From Bog-473 sp963730785 (GTDB lineage Bacteria > Actinomycetota > Acidimicrobiia > Acidimicrobiales > RAAP-2): 64,000 nt of DNA. The notes under the pieces are model-generated. The model was not told the origin of the DNA. It made no database searches and saw only the letters and a program-made list of their open reading frames with translations. Shown piece by piece: positions 9,510 to 19,208 of the stretch (its first letter is position 1; each line of letters starts with the position of its first letter). The DNA lies in assembly GCA_963730785.1 (NCBI GenBank), contig CAVSTF010000001.1, positions 186,001 through 250,000 on the forward strand. The letters run 5' to 3'. Both the position numbers and the translations under genes were made by a program.

Positions 9510-11048
9510 GTGGGTCGTCGAATTCGGTGGCTGGGCGTGGTGATGTTGCTGTGCTTCGCCCTGGTCATCGTGCAGCTGATCAACATTCAGTTCAAGCGGG
9601 CCTCGACGTTGGCCGCCTCCCCGTACAACCCGCGGGTCTCGGTCAAGAAGTTCGACAATGTCCGCGGCAAGATCCTGGCCTCGAATGGGCAGATCCTGGC
9701 CGAATCGGTCAAGGCGACCTCCGGTCCGTATCACTACATGCGGGAATATCCCGCTGATACCGCCACCATGTATTCGGGGATCACGGGCTATGACTCGATC
9801 TACTTCGGCACCTCGGGCATTGAGTACCAGTACAACCAGGATCTGGAGTCGCATCCCCAAGCCCCTCAGAATTTCAGCCAGTTGCTCTTCAATAGGCCAC
9901 CCTCCAAGCCTGACGACGTGACGCTCACGGTCGATCCCAAACTGCAGGCAGCCGCCATGAATGCCTTGCTGTCAGCACCCTTGAGCAACAAGGACGGGGC
10001 AGTGGTCGCCATCAATCCCACCACGGGGGCCATCCTGGCCATGGCCTCGAATCCCACGTTTGATCCGAACGGCGTATCGGTGCCAAACGTGACCACGGAA
10101 CAGACGAATCATTTTGAGGACGCGGTGAAGGACCGCGAGGGCTTTGATGGGCTGCAACCGCTGGCCACGCAGGAGACCTTCGCGCCGGGGTCCACGTTCA
10201 AGGTGATCACCAGTACCGCGGTGTACAACCTCAAGCCGAGCCTGGACAACTACAGCTTTCCGACCGCCGGCTCCGTCGTCTTCCCGGACTCGGGTGGTAA
10301 AGCCTTGACCAACGATGGTGGTTCCCCCTGTGGCGGCACCATGGCCCTCATGTTGCCCCAGTCATGTGACCCCGGTTACGGAGAGCTCGGGGTGATGTTG
10401 GGCGTACCCACGCTGACCAAGCAAGCGCAGGACTTCGGCTATGCCATCTACGGCGCCAAGAATCCCTACATACCAAATCTGGATTTACCCGATGTCAGCG
10501 CGTCGACATTTTCGGCTCTCCAGCCTGACGCCCAGGCCTTCCTGGCCGACAGCGCCATTGGGCAATACAACGACGCTGCCACCCCCCTTGAAGGCGCGTT
10601 GGTGGCGGCCGGCATCGCCAACAACGGGGTGATCATGACGCCCCATCTCATGCAGCGCATCACGGACTCCCAGGGCAATACCGTCTCCACCTACAAGCCG
10701 TCGGCGATGCTGACCGCCTCGACTCCAGCCGCCGCTCAGGCCGTGAACAAGCTGATGCAGGGCGTGAACACCGTTCCTGGCGCCACCGCCTACCACCTCT
10801 TCCCCGATGCCTGGCACGTCGCCGTCAAAACGGGTACCGCCCAGGCTCCCGTCCTTATCGGCGGCCACATTGTGGAGGAGACGGACGACTGGATGATCGG
10901 CTTCATGCCGGCGGTCGGCACCCCTCAAATTGCGGTGGCCGTGGTCGAGCCCCAGCAGAGCTTTTCAGGCACTGGAGCCGGTGAAGCGGGTCCGATCGTC
11001 AAGCAGGTTTTTCAGGAGTACCTGGACGAAACGACGGGCCAATCATGA
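9510..11048 (+). CDS. pbpA: Penicillin-binding protein, class B transpeptidase PbpA-like
   Basis: A 512-residue membrane-anchored D,D-transpeptidase that crosslinks peptidoglycan. It has an N-terminal signal anchor (about residues 7-24), a dimerisation-like domain with an R-G-x-I/L motif (VRGKILASNG), and a catalytic domain carrying SxxK (FAPGSTFKVI), an SxN-like region (SAIGQYN) and KTG (AVKTGTAQAP). The GTG start lies 13 nt after pstP and pknB follows. In most actinobacteria an ftsW/rodA gene lies between pstP and pbpA; here it is missing from the locus. Confidence 0.93.
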   Translation: MGRRIRWLGVVMLLCFALVIVQLINIQFKRASTLAASPYNPRVSVKKFDNVRGKILASNGQILAESVKATSGPYHYMREYPADTATMYSGITGYDSIYFGTSGIEYQYNQDLESHPQAPQNFSQLLFNRPPSKPDDVTLTVDPKLQAAAMNALLSAPLSNKDGAVVAINPTTGAILAMASNPTFDPNGVSVPNVTTEQTNHFEDAVKDREGFDGLQPLATQETFAPGSTFKVITSTAVYNLKPSLDNYSFPTAGSVVFPDSGGKALTNDGGSPCGGTMALMLPQSCDPGYGELGVMLGVPTLTKQAQDFGYAIYGAKNPYIPNLDLPDVSASTFSALQPDAQAFLADSAIGQYNDAATPLEGALVAAGIANNGVIMTPHLMQRITDSQGNTVSTYKPSAMLTASTPAAAQAVNKLMQGVNTVPGATAYHLFPDAWHVAVKTGTAQAPVLIGGHIVEETDDWMIGFMPAVGTPQIAVAVVEPQQSFSGTGAGEAGPIVKQVFQEYLDETTGQS

Positions 11049-11101
11049 TGATGCCGGCTGCTGGCAATGACTATGTCGGCGCAGCGTAGGCTCAGGGCGC
11101 C

Positions 11102-13095
11102 ATGGAACCGGTAGACACGCCGCGGGTTTTTTCCAACCGCTACGAGCTGACCCATCTCATCGCCCGTGGGGGCATGGCCCAGGTGTACCGCGCCCGGGAT
11201 CGCCAGCTTGACCGGCCGGTGGCGCTGAAGGTCCTTTTCCCCGAGCTCTCGGTCGACCGGGCCTTCGTCGAACGCTTCCGCCGGGAAGCCCAAGCCGCCG
11301 CCAACCTCTCCCACCCCAACATCGTGCCGGTCTTCGACTGGGGTGAAGACGAAAGCTCGTACTTCATCGTCATGGAGTTTGTCGACGGCCGGGCTCTCTC
11401 CGCCGTCCTGCGCCAATCCGGCCCCTTGTCACCGCAGCAGACGGCCACCATCGGCGCCAATGTGGCCGCCGCGCTGGCCTTCGCCCACCGCCATGGCGTG
11501 GTGCACCGGGACGTAAAGCCCGGCAACGTGTTGATCACGCCCGATGGCGTGGTCAAGGTGACCGACTTCGGTATCGCCCGGGCCATGAACACCGAGGAGA
11601 GCCTGACCCAGACCGGTGCGGTCATGGGCACGGCGGCCTACTTCTCACCCGAACAGGCCGAGGGCCACGGCGTCGATGCCCGGAGCGACATCTATTCGCT
11701 CGGCGTGGTGCTCTACGAGATGTCAACCGGGAAGCCGCCGTTCACCGGCGATTCTCCGGTGTCCGTGGCTTCGAAGCACGTGCGCGAGCAACCGGTACTC
11801 CCCGCGCGGTCAACCCGACGATCCCGCCGGCACTCGAGGCCGTCATCATGAAGGCGATGGCCAAGTCGCCCGATGATCGGTACCAGTCGGCCGAGGAACT
11901 GCGAGCCGATCTGCTCCGATTCGCCGATGGCCGCCCGGTCGAAGCCGAGGCCGCCGCGGCAACGACCGCCGTTGCGGCCGTCGCGGCGGGTGCCACCACC
12001 AGCGTGGCCGCGGTGGCCCCGCACACCGAGTCCCTGATCATCACCGGACAAAACCCTGCCGTGCCCCGCAACATTCCGGGTGGCGCCAACCGGTCCCAAC
12101 GGACCCGGACCCGACAGCTGGTGGCGTTGCTCGTCACCTTGTTGGTGGTCCTGGCCGTCATTGCCTTCTTCCTGTTGCAGTCCTTCGGGGTGTTCGGCAA
12201 CAAGAACGTCGCCGTGCCCAGCGTGGTCGGTGAATCGGCCCAGACGGCGCAGCAGACGCTGCAGAACAACAACTTGCGACTGGGATCCACCACACGCCAG
12301 ACCAGCGCATCCGTGCAATCCGGCAATGTGATCTCGAGCAGCCCCAAGGCCGGGACCAAATTAAAGAAGAACAGTCCCGTCGATCTGGTGATCAGCGCGG
12401 GTCCGAAGGTCGTCATGGTCACGGTCCCGACGGTGGTCAACGATCAGCTCGCCACCGCCATTGCGAAACTCAAGGCCGCCAAGCTCGGCTACACCGTGGT
12501 GGATGTCTCCAGCAATCGGCCGACCAACACGGTCCTCAAACAGACTCCGTCGGGCGGGACGCAGACCGCGTCCACCACCCAAATCGTCTTGACCGTGGTC
12601 GGAACCCAGACGTCAGTGTCGGTGCCCAACGTGGTTGGCGACACGCCGGCCGCGGCAGGGGCCCAACTGTCCAGCTCCCAGCTGACGCTGGGGACCCAGT
12701 CCAACGCCTGCTCGTCCTCGCCAACCGGGGTGGTGTCGGGCCAAACCCCCGCCGCTGGCGCCAACGTGCCGCCGCAGACGCCCGTGAATCTGGTGGTGTC
12801 CTCCGGGTCCTGCGTGACCGTGCCCAATGTGGTCGGCGACTCCGAGAGTGATGCCAGTAGCACCATGACCGGTGACAACCTGGTGCCCCAGTTCACCAAC
12901 GACACCGGCTGCAACAACGGGACAGCCGGGCCGGGAGAGGTTGACGGTCAGACGCCGGCCGCCAACGCGCAGGTCAACCCGAACAGCACGGTCAACATGA
13001 CCATCTGCACGCCCTCGGGGGCCACGACCACCACTACGGGCGGCGGCGGTGGTGACACCACGACCACCACAACGACGAGTCAGGGATTGCTCTAA
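11102..13095 (+). CDS. pknB: PASTA-domain Ser/Thr protein kinase PknB (frameshifted)
   Basis: A membrane receptor kinase that senses cell-wall fragments or lipid II and phosphorylates division and wall-synthesis proteins. The kinase domain (about residues 12-270) shows the Gly loop (IARGGMAQVY), catalytic Lys (VALKVL), HRDVKPGN and DFG (VTDFGIAR). A transmembrane helix (LVALLVTLLVVLAVIAFFLL) and four PASTA units follow (VPSVVGES, VPTVVNDQ, VPNVVGDT, VPNVVGDS), then a Thr-rich tail. The frame breaks at the C-run 11800-11803; adding one C restores the invariant C-lobe (AVNPTIPPALEAVIMKAMAK), giving ~664 residues. The locus as a whole argues for a functional gene. Confidence 0.92.
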
Positions 13096-13096
13096 G

Positions 13097-13693
13097 TCAG
13101 GCCGAAGTGGAGCTGGCGGCCAGCTGGGCCAGGAAGTTGCCCAGCAGCGCCGGACCCGACACCGTCAAGACCGATTCGGGGTGAAACTGCACCCCTTCGA
13201 TGGGTAACTCGCGATGGCGCAGACCCATGATGACGCCATCGGTTGACGTGGCGGTCACCATCAGCTCGGCCGGCACCGAATCGGGATTGACCACCAGCGA
13301 GTGATATCGGGTGGCCACGAAGGGGTTGGGGAGGCCGGCGAAGATTCCCAGGTTGTCGTGGTGGATTTCCGAGGTCTTCCCGTGCATGAGATGGGGGGCC
13401 GACTCCACGGTGCCGCCGAAGACCTGCCCGATGCACTGGTGGCCCAGGCACACGCCCAGAATTGGTATCTCGCCGGCCAGGTCCTCAATGGCCTGCAGGG
13501 AGACACCGCCCTCCTCAGGGCGTCCTGGTCCGGGCGAAATGAGCACGGCGTCGGGGCGTTCGGCCCGAATGCCATCGACCGTGATGGCGTCATTGCGGAA
13601 GACCACCGGATCGGCACCGAGCTCGCCCAGCTCCTGGACCAGGTTGTAGACGAAGGAGTCGTAATTGTCGACCACCAGGACCCGGGCACCCAT
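13097..13693 (-). CDS. trpG: Glutamine amidotransferase, anthranilate/PABA synthase component II
   Basis: A class I glutamine amidotransferase of 198 residues that supplies ammonia to anthranilate synthase (tryptophan) or aminodeoxychorismate synthase (folate). Visible motifs are VDNYDSFVYNLVQ at the N-terminus, the oxyanion segment SPGPGRPEEGG, the nucleophile Cys in GVCLGHQCIGQ, and catalytic His/Glu in GVQFHPESVLT. The start at 13693 is the M immediately before the conserved first strand. No component I gene is nearby, so trpG and pabA cannot be told apart. In actinobacteria this gene is commonly next to the pknB locus and crgA, as here. Confidence 0.92.
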   Translation of the reverse strand: MGARVLVVDNYDSFVYNLVQELGELGADPVVFRNDAITVDGIRAERPDAVLISPGPGRPEEGGVSLQAIEDLAGEIPILGVCLGHQCIGQVFGGTVESAPHLMHGKTSEIHHDNLGIFAGLPNPFVATRYHSLVVNPDSVPAELMVTATSTDGVIMGLRHRELPIEGVQFHPESVLTVSGPALLGNFLAQLAASSTSA

Positions 13694-13754
13694 GGAGGTC
13701 AAATGGTAGTGGGCTGATCGGAGCGTCCGGACGGGGCTGACTAACCTCGGTGCC

Positions 13755-14078
13755 GTGGCAACCAACACCAAGTCAGGGCCGGGCGGATCATCGCGTAAGG
13801 GAAAGTCGGCCGGAGGCCGGGTGACGGCCTCCAAGGTGGGGCGTTACACCTCAGCCGAGGAGAGCGGCCGGTACACCAAGCCGATCCCCCGGAGCGTGCG
13901 CCGTAGCCCCAAGTGGTACGGCGGCGTTGTGCTGTTCCTCTTGATTATCGGCGTCCTGGTGATCGTGGTGAACTACCTGGCCCACTTCCCCGGCGTGGCC
14001 CACGGCTCGGCGTGGGGCCTGGTGGTCGGCCTGGTGATGATCTTCGTCGGCTTCCTGATGGCCACCCGATATCGATAG
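13755..14078 (+). CDS. crgA: Cell division protein CrgA
   Basis: A 107-residue membrane protein conserved in actinobacteria that helps recruit the divisome and coordinates septum growth. A basic cytoplasmic N-terminus (RRSPKWYGGVV) leads into two transmembrane helices (VLFLLIIGVLVIVVNYL and GLVVGLVMIFVGFLMAT) with a short loop, the CrgA pattern. The GTG start at 13755 is 61 nt from the divergent trpG start. Its neighbourhood, with pknB and pbpA, fits the known locus. Confidence 0.93.
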   Translation: MATNTKSGPGGSSRKGKSAGGRVTASKVGRYTSAEESGRYTKPIPRSVRRSPKWYGGVVLFLLIIGVLVIVVNYLAHFPGVAHGSAWGLVVGLVMIFVGFLMATRYR

Positions 14079-14090
14079 CCCGGCGGCGGG

Positions 14091-15269
14091 TTAGCCCAGT
14101 CGCTCGATAATGGTGGCGTTGGCCAAGCCGCCGCCTTCACACATGGTGAGCAGGCCGTAACGGCCGTTCGTCCGCTCCAGCTCGTTGAGCAGCGTGGCCA
14201 TGAGCTTGCCGCCCGAAGCACCCAGGGGGTGACCCAGGGCAATGGCGCCACCGTTGGGGTTCACGATGTCCATGTTCGGGTGGTGCTCCTTCTCCCAGGC
14301 CAGCACGACCGAGGCGAAGGCTTCGTTGATCTCGACGGCGTCGATGTCGTCCATCGTCATTTTCGCCCGCTCGAGCACGTTGGTGGTGGCCGGAATGGGA
14401 CCGGTCAGCATGGTCACCGGGTCGACGCCGGCCAGGGCGAAGGCGTGGAAGCGGGCCCGGGGACGCAGTCCGAGGGCGTTGGCCTTCTCCTCGCTCATGA
14501 TCAGCACGGCCGAGGAGCCGTCGGTGATCTGCGAGGAGTTACCGGCCGTGACCTTGCCGCCCTCAGGCTTGAAGGCGGGCTTCAGGTTGGCCAGGGACTC
14601 GACCGAGCTGTCGGGGCGGATGCCCTCGTCGGTGCTGATGAACTCGTCGGTGTCCTTGCCCTCGTCGTCGCGGATGGCGACGGGGATGAGCTCGTTCTCG
14701 AAGCGGCCCTCAGCGGTGGCCCGGGCGGCGTTCTGGTGGCTGCGCACCGAAAAGGCGTCGAGCTCCTCGCGGGAGATGCCCCACTGGTCGGCGATCATTT
14801 CGGCGCCGATGCCCTGGCCCGGCAGACCTGACTCCTTGTAGCGGGCCATCATGCGGGGACCGAAGGGGAAGCCGAGCTCACGCACGACCGAGGAGCCCAT
14901 GGGGGTGCGGGTCATGCTCTCGACTCCGGCAGCCACGACCACGTCGTAGGCCCCGGCCATGACGCCCTGGGCGGCGAAGTGGATGGCCTGCTGCGACGAA
15001 CCGCACTGGCGGTCGATGGTGGTGGCGGGCACCGACTCGGGCCAACCGGCGGCCAGCACGGCGTTGCGGCCGATGTTGAGCGACTGCTCGCCCACCTGCA
15101 TGACGCAGCCCATGATCAGGTCGTCAATCAACGCCGGGTCCAGGTTGTTGCGGGCCTGGAGGGCCTTGAGGGACTCGGAGGCCAGGTCCACGGCGTGCCA
15201 GTTGCGGAGCTTCCCGTTGCGCTTGCCTCCGGGGGTGCGGACGGCGTCGACGATCACGGCGGTGGTCAT
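14091..15269 (-). CDS. Acetyl-CoA acetyltransferase / 3-ketoacyl-CoA thiolase
   Basis: A 392-residue thiolase that cleaves or condenses 3-ketoacyl-CoA. The nucleophilic Cys is in DRQCGSSQQAIH, the catalytic His in GHPLGASGGK, and the C-terminal Cys in MCEGGGLAN. The start at 15269 is chosen because GGAGGAG lies 5 nt upstream and the N-terminus (MTTAVIVDAVRTPGG) is canonical. The downstream neighbour is convergent crgA. Whether it works in beta-oxidation or biosynthesis is not decided by sequence. Confidence 0.93.
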   Translation of the reverse strand: MTTAVIVDAVRTPGGKRNGKLRNWHAVDLASESLKALQARNNLDPALIDDLIMGCVMQVGEQSLNIGRNAVLAAGWPESVPATTIDRQCGSSQQAIHFAAQGVMAGAYDVVVAAGVESMTRTPMGSSVVRELGFPFGPRMMARYKESGLPGQGIGAEMIADQWGISREELDAFSVRSHQNAARATAEGRFENELIPVAIRDDEGKDTDEFISTDEGIRPDSSVESLANLKPAFKPEGGKVTAGNSSQITDGSSAVLIMSEEKANALGLRPRARFHAFALAGVDPVTMLTGPIPATTNVLERAKMTMDDIDAVEINEAFASVVLAWEKEHHPNMDIVNPNGGAIALGHPLGASGGKLMATLLNELERTNGRYGLLTMCEGGGLANATIIERLG

Positions 15270-15423
15270 GGTGTCTCCTCCCAAAATCCGGCGGGGACTC
15301 CCTGCCGGTTATAGAACGGGGACATCCTACCTGCCGTGGATCAGAGGACCACTTGAGCCGGCCCACCTCGTCTGAGCTGGTTCGCCACGGGATTCGTGGG
15401 GGCGGCCCGGTAGGGTCTGCGCC

Positions 15424-15870
15424 ATGGGTCGTAAGGACATGGATCGCTGGTTGGGCGATGGCGGCATGCCGATCATCGGCGTGGTGGGTGGTGCCTTCAC
15501 CGAGTACGGGGTGGATGGGGAGGACCTCGGGTGGGTGAACGGGACGTTCGACCCGCAGGAGTTGGCCTGCAATCCGCACGGCATCACTCAGGCCGGCATC
15601 CACTCCCTCCTGCTCGATGCCTGTATGAACTTCGCCATCAATTCCGCCCTTTCCGGTCGGGATCGGACCAAGGCCACCCTGGAGATGAAGACCGAGACCA
15701 TGCGTCCGGCCATTCGGGGCACTAACTACGTCCTGCGGGGCGAAGTGGTCCGGATGGCCAAGCAGGTGGCCTACGGGGAAGCGTCCGTGCGAGAGGCCGA
15801 TGGTTCGGTCGTGAGCCGGGCCACGGGGACCTTTCTCCTGCATCGAGAAGAGACCGCACCCCGCAGCTGA
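15424..15870 (+). CDS. PaaI-family hotdog-fold thioesterase
   Basis: A 148-residue hotdog-fold protein of the PaaI group that hydrolyses acyl- or aryl-CoA thioesters. The conserved segment around residues 45-65 (NPHGITQAGIHSLLLDACM) corresponds to the N/H-G-G-x-x-x-x-x-D active-site turn, here with Gln-Ala in place of the usual Gly pair. Later strands (ATLEMKTETMRP) match the core sheet. It is divergent from the thiolase and precedes a phosphoribosyltransferase-like gene. The substrate is not known. Confidence 0.85.
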   Translation: MGRKDMDRWLGDGGMPIIGVVGGAFTEYGVDGEDLGWVNGTFDPQELACNPHGITQAGIHSLLLDACMNFAINSALSGRDRTKATLEMKTETMRPAIRGTNYVLRGEVVRMAKQVAYGEASVREADGSVVSRATGTFLLHREETAPRS

Positions 15871-15904
15871 CCCAGGCAACCATGACGGGCTCACGCCCTG
15901 TCTG

Positions 15905-16607
15905 ATGTGCTGCGGCCCGACCCCGGCCGGCTTCATGCACTGCTTTGCCTGTCGCACCGTGGCCCGTCGGCTGCATCGCCCGCTGGCGCCCGTCCTGCCG
16001 ATGGGGTTCTGCACTCCCACCGATCCGCTCTACGCCGCCCTGATCGGCTACAAGGAATCGCCGATCACGCAGACGCGTCTGCAGTCATCCACCCTCTTGG
16101 TTACTCACCTGGCCCGCTTCCTGGCCGCCCACCATGGCTGTCTGGAGGATCTGCTGGGTGGCCGGCCCGACGTGGTGGTTCCGGTGCCGTCAACCCATCG
16201 ACCCGATGGCGCGCCACTGGCGCACCTGACGAAGCTGGCGTCCACCGTGACCCTGAGCTTCGGGTCGGCGCCGGCCTTTGCCGACCTGTTGCGTCGTGGC
16301 GCGGTGCCGTTGGGGCATATGCAGCCCCATCCGGGCGGCTTCTTGGTGCCCGAATCGGCCCGTCAGATTGTTCGGGGCGCCCGGGTGCTCCTATGCGACG
16401 ACACCTATGTCAGCGGCGCTCGAGCGCAGAGTGCGGCGGCTGCGCTGCGCGCTCGGGGGCGCCCAGGCGGTGGTCATCGCGCCGTTGGCTCGCCTGCTCC
16501 GTCCGGACCGGGTTCCCAGCCATGCCACCTTCCTGGCTCTGGTCAGGGCCAGAGAACCCCGCTGCGTTCGCGGTGGCTTGGCTCAGGCGCTCGCCGGCAC
16601 CGAGTAG
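15905..16607 (+). CDS. Phosphoribosyltransferase-like protein with N-terminal Cys motif (frameshifted)
   Basis: A PRTase-fold protein resembling ComF-type phosphoribosyltransferases. Cys pairs at the N-terminus (CLMCCG, CFACR) could form a zinc site, and the PRPP-binding loop appears as RVLLCDDTYVSGARAQSAA. One base must be removed from the G-run 16455-16459 to continue into the C-terminus (QAVVIAPLARLLRPDR, ending at 16607), giving ~233 residues. The start is uncertain because the open frame extends upstream of ATG 15905 and the first Cys lies just before it. The end overlaps the convergent SDR gene by 25 nt. The function is inferred from fold only. Confidence 0.65.
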
Positions 16608-17527
16608 TGGACGTCGGTGAGTTCTTCGGAGATCTCCCAGAGTCGAGCGGCGTCCTCAAGGTTGCGGGCTCGTCTATTCGGCTTTACCGATTCGGGCGGA
16701 CCGAACAGCTCGAAGAGGTGGCCGGGACCGAAGTAGCTGCCGTTGGTCACGCCGGGCACGGTGGCGGCGTACAGCGTTGGCAGTGCGCCCACGGTGGCGG
16801 ATTGACCGAAGCGGTGACCGAGAGCGCCACCGATCCGCGCCCGTAACTTGCCATGACCGACTGCAGCGCCGGTGCCAGCCAGGTTGCTGCGCGTCCAGCC
16901 CGGGTGGGCGGCGACGGCGATGGTGCCCTCGCCGCCTGCCGCCAATCGTCGGCTCAGCTCGGCCGTGAAGAGGAGGTTGGCCAACTTTGAGGTGCCGTAG
17001 TTCAGCCAGGTGTTGCGCACCTGGGTACCGGCGACGTCGGCAAAGGGGATCTGGCCCGTGCGGTGCATGAGCGAGGAGACGGTGACCACTCTCGACCGGG
17101 GCGTGGTGAGAAGCCGATCGAGCAGGAGCCCGGTCAGGGCGAAATGACCCAAATGGTTGGTGGCCATCTGCAGTTCAAAGCCGTCGGCCGTCTGCCGATA
17201 GGGCGTGCCCATGACGCCGGCGTTGTTGATCAACAGGTCGAGGTGCGCGTGGGTGGTCAGAAAGGCCTCGGCGGCGTGGCGCACCGAGTACTGGTCCGAC
17301 AGGTCGAGGGGCAGGATTTCAAGGGACGACCGATCCAGCTCGTTCTCCAGCGCGTTGACCGCCGTGCGGGCCTTATCGGCATTGCGACAGGCCAGCACGA
17401 CGTGCGCACCGTGTCGGGCCAGCTCGCGGGCGGTCTCGAATCCGATGCCGCTGTTGGCCCCGGTGACCAGCGCGATCTTGCCCGTCAGGTCACCGATGTC
17501 GACCGCGTTCCAGCTGGCGTCGGCCAC
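16583..17527 (-). CDS. Short-chain dehydrogenase/reductase (retinol-dehydrogenase-like)
   Basis: A 314-residue classical SDR. The NAD(P)-binding motif TGANSGIGFETA is near residue 22, NNAG follows the fourth strand, the catalytic Ser is in VVTVSSLMHRTG, and Tyr/Lys are in YGTSKLAN. The Arg after the second strand (ACRNADKAR) suggests NADP preference. The GTG start at 17527 directly abuts the stop of the upstream pirin gene, so the two are probably co-transcribed. The substrate is unknown. Confidence 0.9.
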   Translation of the reverse strand: MADASWNAVDIGDLTGKIALVTGANSGIGFETARELARHGAHVVLACRNADKARTAVNALENELDRSSLEILPLDLSDQYSVRHAAEAFLTTHAHLDLLINNAGVMGTPYRQTADGFELQMATNHLGHFALTGLLLDRLLTTPRSRVVTVSSLMHRTGQIPFADVAGTQVRNTWLNYGTSKLANLLFTAELSRRLAAGGEGTIAVAAHPGWTRSNLAGTGAAVGHGKLRARIGGALGHRFGQSATVGALPTLYAATVPGVTNGSYFGPGHLFELFGPPESVKPNRRARNLEDAARLWEISEELTDVHYSVPASA

Positions 17528-18490
17528 CTAGGCGCGGCCGATGTGAATGGCCGGGACGGTGCCCAACTTGCCGGCCTCGAAGTCGTCGAAGGCCTGAATG
17601 ATTTCCTGCCTGGTGTTCATCACGAACGGTCCGTGGGTCACCACCGGCTCCCTGATCGGCTGGCCGCCCAGTATGAGGACGTCCAAGGCCGGGTGGCGTG
17701 CGTCCTGCATCTGATCGCCCCGAATGGTCATGGCGTCACCCGACCCGTGCACGGCCAACTGGCCCGAGTGAACAGGCCGGTGATCGGCCCCGATGGTTCC
17801 ATTGCCCGCCAGGACGTAGACCAAGGCGTTGAACTCTTTCGGCCAAGGCAGCACCAACTCGGCGCCGGGCTGAATAGTGGCGTGCACCAACGAAATGGGT
17901 GAGTAGGTCGAGCCCGGTCCGCGGTACTCGGCCACGTCGCCGGCAATCACCCGCAGCAAGGCGCCGCCGTCGGGTGACGTCAGCAGTACCGACTCTCCGC
18001 CGTCGAGGTCCTGATAGCGCGGATCGACCATCTTCAAGCTGGAGGGCAGATTCACCCAGAGCTGAATGCCGTGGAAGAGGCCACCGGTGGCAATGAGTTG
18101 CTCGGTGGGGCGCTCAATGTGGAGGATGCCCGAGCCCGCCGTCATCCATTGGGTCGAGCCGTTGGTGATCAGACCACCGCCGCCAATGGAATCCTGGTGT
18201 TGGAAGGTGCCATCGATCATGTAGGTCACCGTCTCGAAGCCTCGGTGCGGGTGCCATGCGGTGCCTCTGGGCTCGCCCGGGGCGTATTCCACTTCGCCCA
18301 TCTGATCCATGTGAATGAAGGGGTCGAGGTCGGCCAGCGAGACACCGGCGAAGGCCCGTCGAACGGGGAATCCTTCGCCCTCAAAGCCTGAGGGCGCGTC
18401 GGTGACGCTGAGGACGGGCCGGACGTTGGCCTCGGTGGGCGCAACAATCCGAGGAAGGGTCAATGTGTCGTCAACTGTTACGGCTGGCAT
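17528..18490 (-). CDS. Pirin-family protein (bicupin)
   Basis: An iron-binding bicupin of about 320 residues. The N-terminal cupin carries the metal-site pattern HPHRGFETVTYMIDG with the conserved PRGTAWHPH, followed by HQDSIGGGGLITNGSTQWM and GILHIER. The C-terminal cupin contains LVYVLAGNGTIG. Pirins are redox sensors or quercetinase-like dioxygenases; the precise role here is unknown. ATG 18490 is preferred over 18502 because GGAG sits 6 nt before it. The pirin, SDR and thioesterase lie in one direction and may share transcripts. Confidence 0.9.
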   Translation of the reverse strand: MPAVTVDDTLTLPRIVAPTEANVRPVLSVTDAPSGFEGEGFPVRRAFAGVSLADLDPFIHMDQMGEVEYAPGEPRGTAWHPHRGFETVTYMIDGTFQHQDSIGGGGLITNGSTQWMTAGSGILHIERPTEQLIATGGLFHGIQLWVNLPSSLKMVDPRYQDLDGGESVLLTSPDGGALLRVIAGDVAEYRGPGSTYSPISLVHATIQPGAELVLPWPKEFNALVYVLAGNGTIGADHRPVHSGQLAVHGSGDAMTIRGDQMQDARHPALDVLILGGQPIREPVVTHGPFVMNTRQEIIQAFDDFEAGKLGTVPAIHIGRA

Positions 18491-18541
18491 GGTGAGCTCC
18501 ATCTCTTGTGGTGCAGCACCCAGTCCAACACCAACGACCCC

Positions 18542-19195
18542 TTAAGTGTTCCGTTCCGGGACGGTGCCCAGGAAGTGGGCGGCGTCAACCACAATGAAGA
18601 GGCCTTCTGCCTCGGCCAACAGCGTGTCGCCGCACCGCAGCTCGGCCGTGATGGTCAGTTTCCGGCCCTGCCGGTGAGCGACTCGGGCTATTCCGTCCAG
18701 CGGCTCGCCCACCGGGGTGGGTGCTCGATAGGTGAGGGTGAGGCGGCCGGTAAAGGCGGTGATCCCGCTGGCTGAGAGGGCGAAGCCCATGGCCTCGTCA
18801 ATCAACGCAGCGACGATGCCACCGTGGGCCCGACCCGGGGCACCTTCGAACGCCGAACCCAGCGTGACGGTGAGATGGGCCTCGTCGTGCTGGAGCTTCA
18901 GCTGGGCCCCAATACCCATGGGGTTGGTGAGACCGGACACGATGCTGTCGGAAAACGTGCTGTTCGAGGCCGGCTCCATGTCCCCCGAGGCCCCGCCGGA
19001 TCCAAAGACGTCAGGACCACGGGCCAACAGGGTGTGCACCCGCTCGGCTCCTGACGCAACCCGGGGCAAGAGGGCGTCCGCCGTCGCCGTGAGTTCGTCC
19101 AACAGGGCGTCGTCGACTTCGTGGTCGATGATCGCATTGCTGAGGCGGCGCAGCGAGGCCGCCGCCAGCGCCCGTGCGGCGATCGGATCTGTCAC
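18542..19195 (-). CDS. PaaI/THEM4-like hotdog thioesterase
   Basis: A protein of about 217 residues with a helical N-terminal part and a C-terminal hotdog domain. The active-site turn is visible as GRAHGGIVAALIDEAMGFAL, the canonical HGG-x-x-x-x-x-D arrangement, followed by LTLTYRAPTPVGEPL. It probably hydrolyses acyl-CoA. The GTG at 19195 is chosen because a longer frame would overlap the upstream reductase gene; earlier starts up to 19243 are possible. Downstream is the pirin gene. Confidence 0.82.
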   Translation of the reverse strand: MTDPIAARALAAASLRRLSNAIIDHEVDDALLDELTATADALLPRVASGAERVHTLLARGPDVFGSGGASGDMEPASNSTFSDSIVSGLTNPMGIGAQLKLQHDEAHLTVTLGSAFEGAPGRAHGGIVAALIDEAMGFALSASGITAFTGRLTLTYRAPTPVGEPLDGIARVAHRQGRKLTITAELRCGDTLLAEAEGLFIVVDAAHFLGTVPERNT

Positions 19196-19208
19196 TGAAT
19201 CGACTCGC

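Noticed and set aside
7847..9586. A 579-residue minus-strand open frame opposite pstP
   Set aside because: Low-complexity His/Arg/Gly composition; antisense to clear PP2C motifs.
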